A stretch of DNA of 64,000 bases from G963668435 sp963668435 (GTDB lineage: Bacteria > Latescibacterota > Latescibacteria > Latescibacterales > Latescibacteraceae): assembly GCA_963668435.2 (NCBI GenBank), contig CAXXSC010000010.1, positions 496,001-560,000 of the forward strand, in the 5' to 3' direction. Made by a program: the position numbers and the translations under genes. This document shows, piece after piece, positions 63,913 to 64,000 of this stretch (within the stretch, counting starts at the first letter, position 1; every line of letters starts with the position of its first letter). The notes beneath the pieces were generated by a model. It had not been told where the DNA came from and made no database searches. It saw only the letters and a program-made list of their open reading frames with translations.

Positions 63913-64000
63913 TTATTCATCCGCAAGTTTCACCGCAGTACCAAACGCAAGAAGTTCAGCGGCGCCCTGCATCATGCTGGCAGTCATGAACCTTACTCCG
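63913..64000 (-). CDS. YbjQ/UPF0145 family protein, N-terminus outside the window
   Basis: Only the last 28 codons lie in the window: the frame reads GVRFMTASMMQGAAELLAFG and ends KLADE before TAA at 63913. This is the conserved C-terminus of UPF0145 (YbjQ), a small pentameric protein proposed to bind heavy metals. The frame is open to the window edge. Followed by the zinc-ribbon gene. Confidence 0.82.
   Translation of the reverse strand, partial: GVRFMTASMMQGAAELLAFGTAVKLADE

Overview
The window looks like a chromosomal segment from a Gram-negative, uncultured-type bacterium, most likely of the FCB superphylum (Latescibacterota-like is my best guess, moderate to low confidence). Support: LptD and several outer-membrane proteins (two membranes), a type IV pilus set, a FlgD-like/T9SS-type C-terminal sorting domain, the DapL route to diaminopimelate, and many exported catabolic enzymes (sulfatase, Tat-exported Gfo/Idh/MocA oxidoreductase, SGNH/DUF5703 protein, esterase). 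No phage, insertion sequence, plasmid origin or CRISPR array is visible.

Layout. 0-2.2 kb: a truncated M19 dipeptidase, tRNA-Arg(ACG) and a family 2 glycosyltransferase. 2.3-6 kb: a peptidoglycan-trimming operon with an L,D-transpeptidase-fold protein (Csd6-like), a one-pass membrane protein of unknown function and an M99 (Csd4-like) carboxypeptidase, followed by a family 9 glycosyltransferase and a fibronectin-type lipoprotein. 8.3-23.8 kb: a minus-strand block holding pilT, pilMNOPQ, a 2141-residue Ig-repeat lipoprotein and an outer-membrane barrel protein, plus pilD. The pil operon has its own promoter and about 140 nt of leader containing an intrinsic terminator. 24-30 kb: an M20 peptidase, then three consecutive broken genes (histidine kinase, response regulator, DUF5916 protein) carrying five separate lesions.

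30.5-41.4 kb: a cyclic-nucleotide-binding protein, TPR protein, YjbQ, LptD, HU, Dtd, Maf, a RodZ-like protein and PriA. 41.4-51.4 kb: an HD-GYP protein, a TrmB-type regulator with a clear promoter and palindrome, an EamA transporter, then dapL, lysA, eno, serS, dapF, a NifU-type scaffold and a small helix-turn-helix protein. 51.4-64 kb: a ZIP-like permease with an inserted cyclic-nucleotide-binding domain, a palindrome-rich spacer, SGNH-DUF5703 fusion, RNase P RNA, SDR, sulfatase, an interrupted T9SS-sorted protein, a large esterase, a Zn-ribbon protein and a truncated YbjQ-family gene.

Themes: the window joins cell-wall precursor supply (dapL, lysA, dapF) with wall trimming (Csd4/Csd6-like) and a shape-type protein (RodZ-like); type IV pili are linked to a very large surface lipoprotein; and catabolic enzymes sit at both ends. 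Coordinates of internal domains are estimates from reading the translations; no database search was possible.
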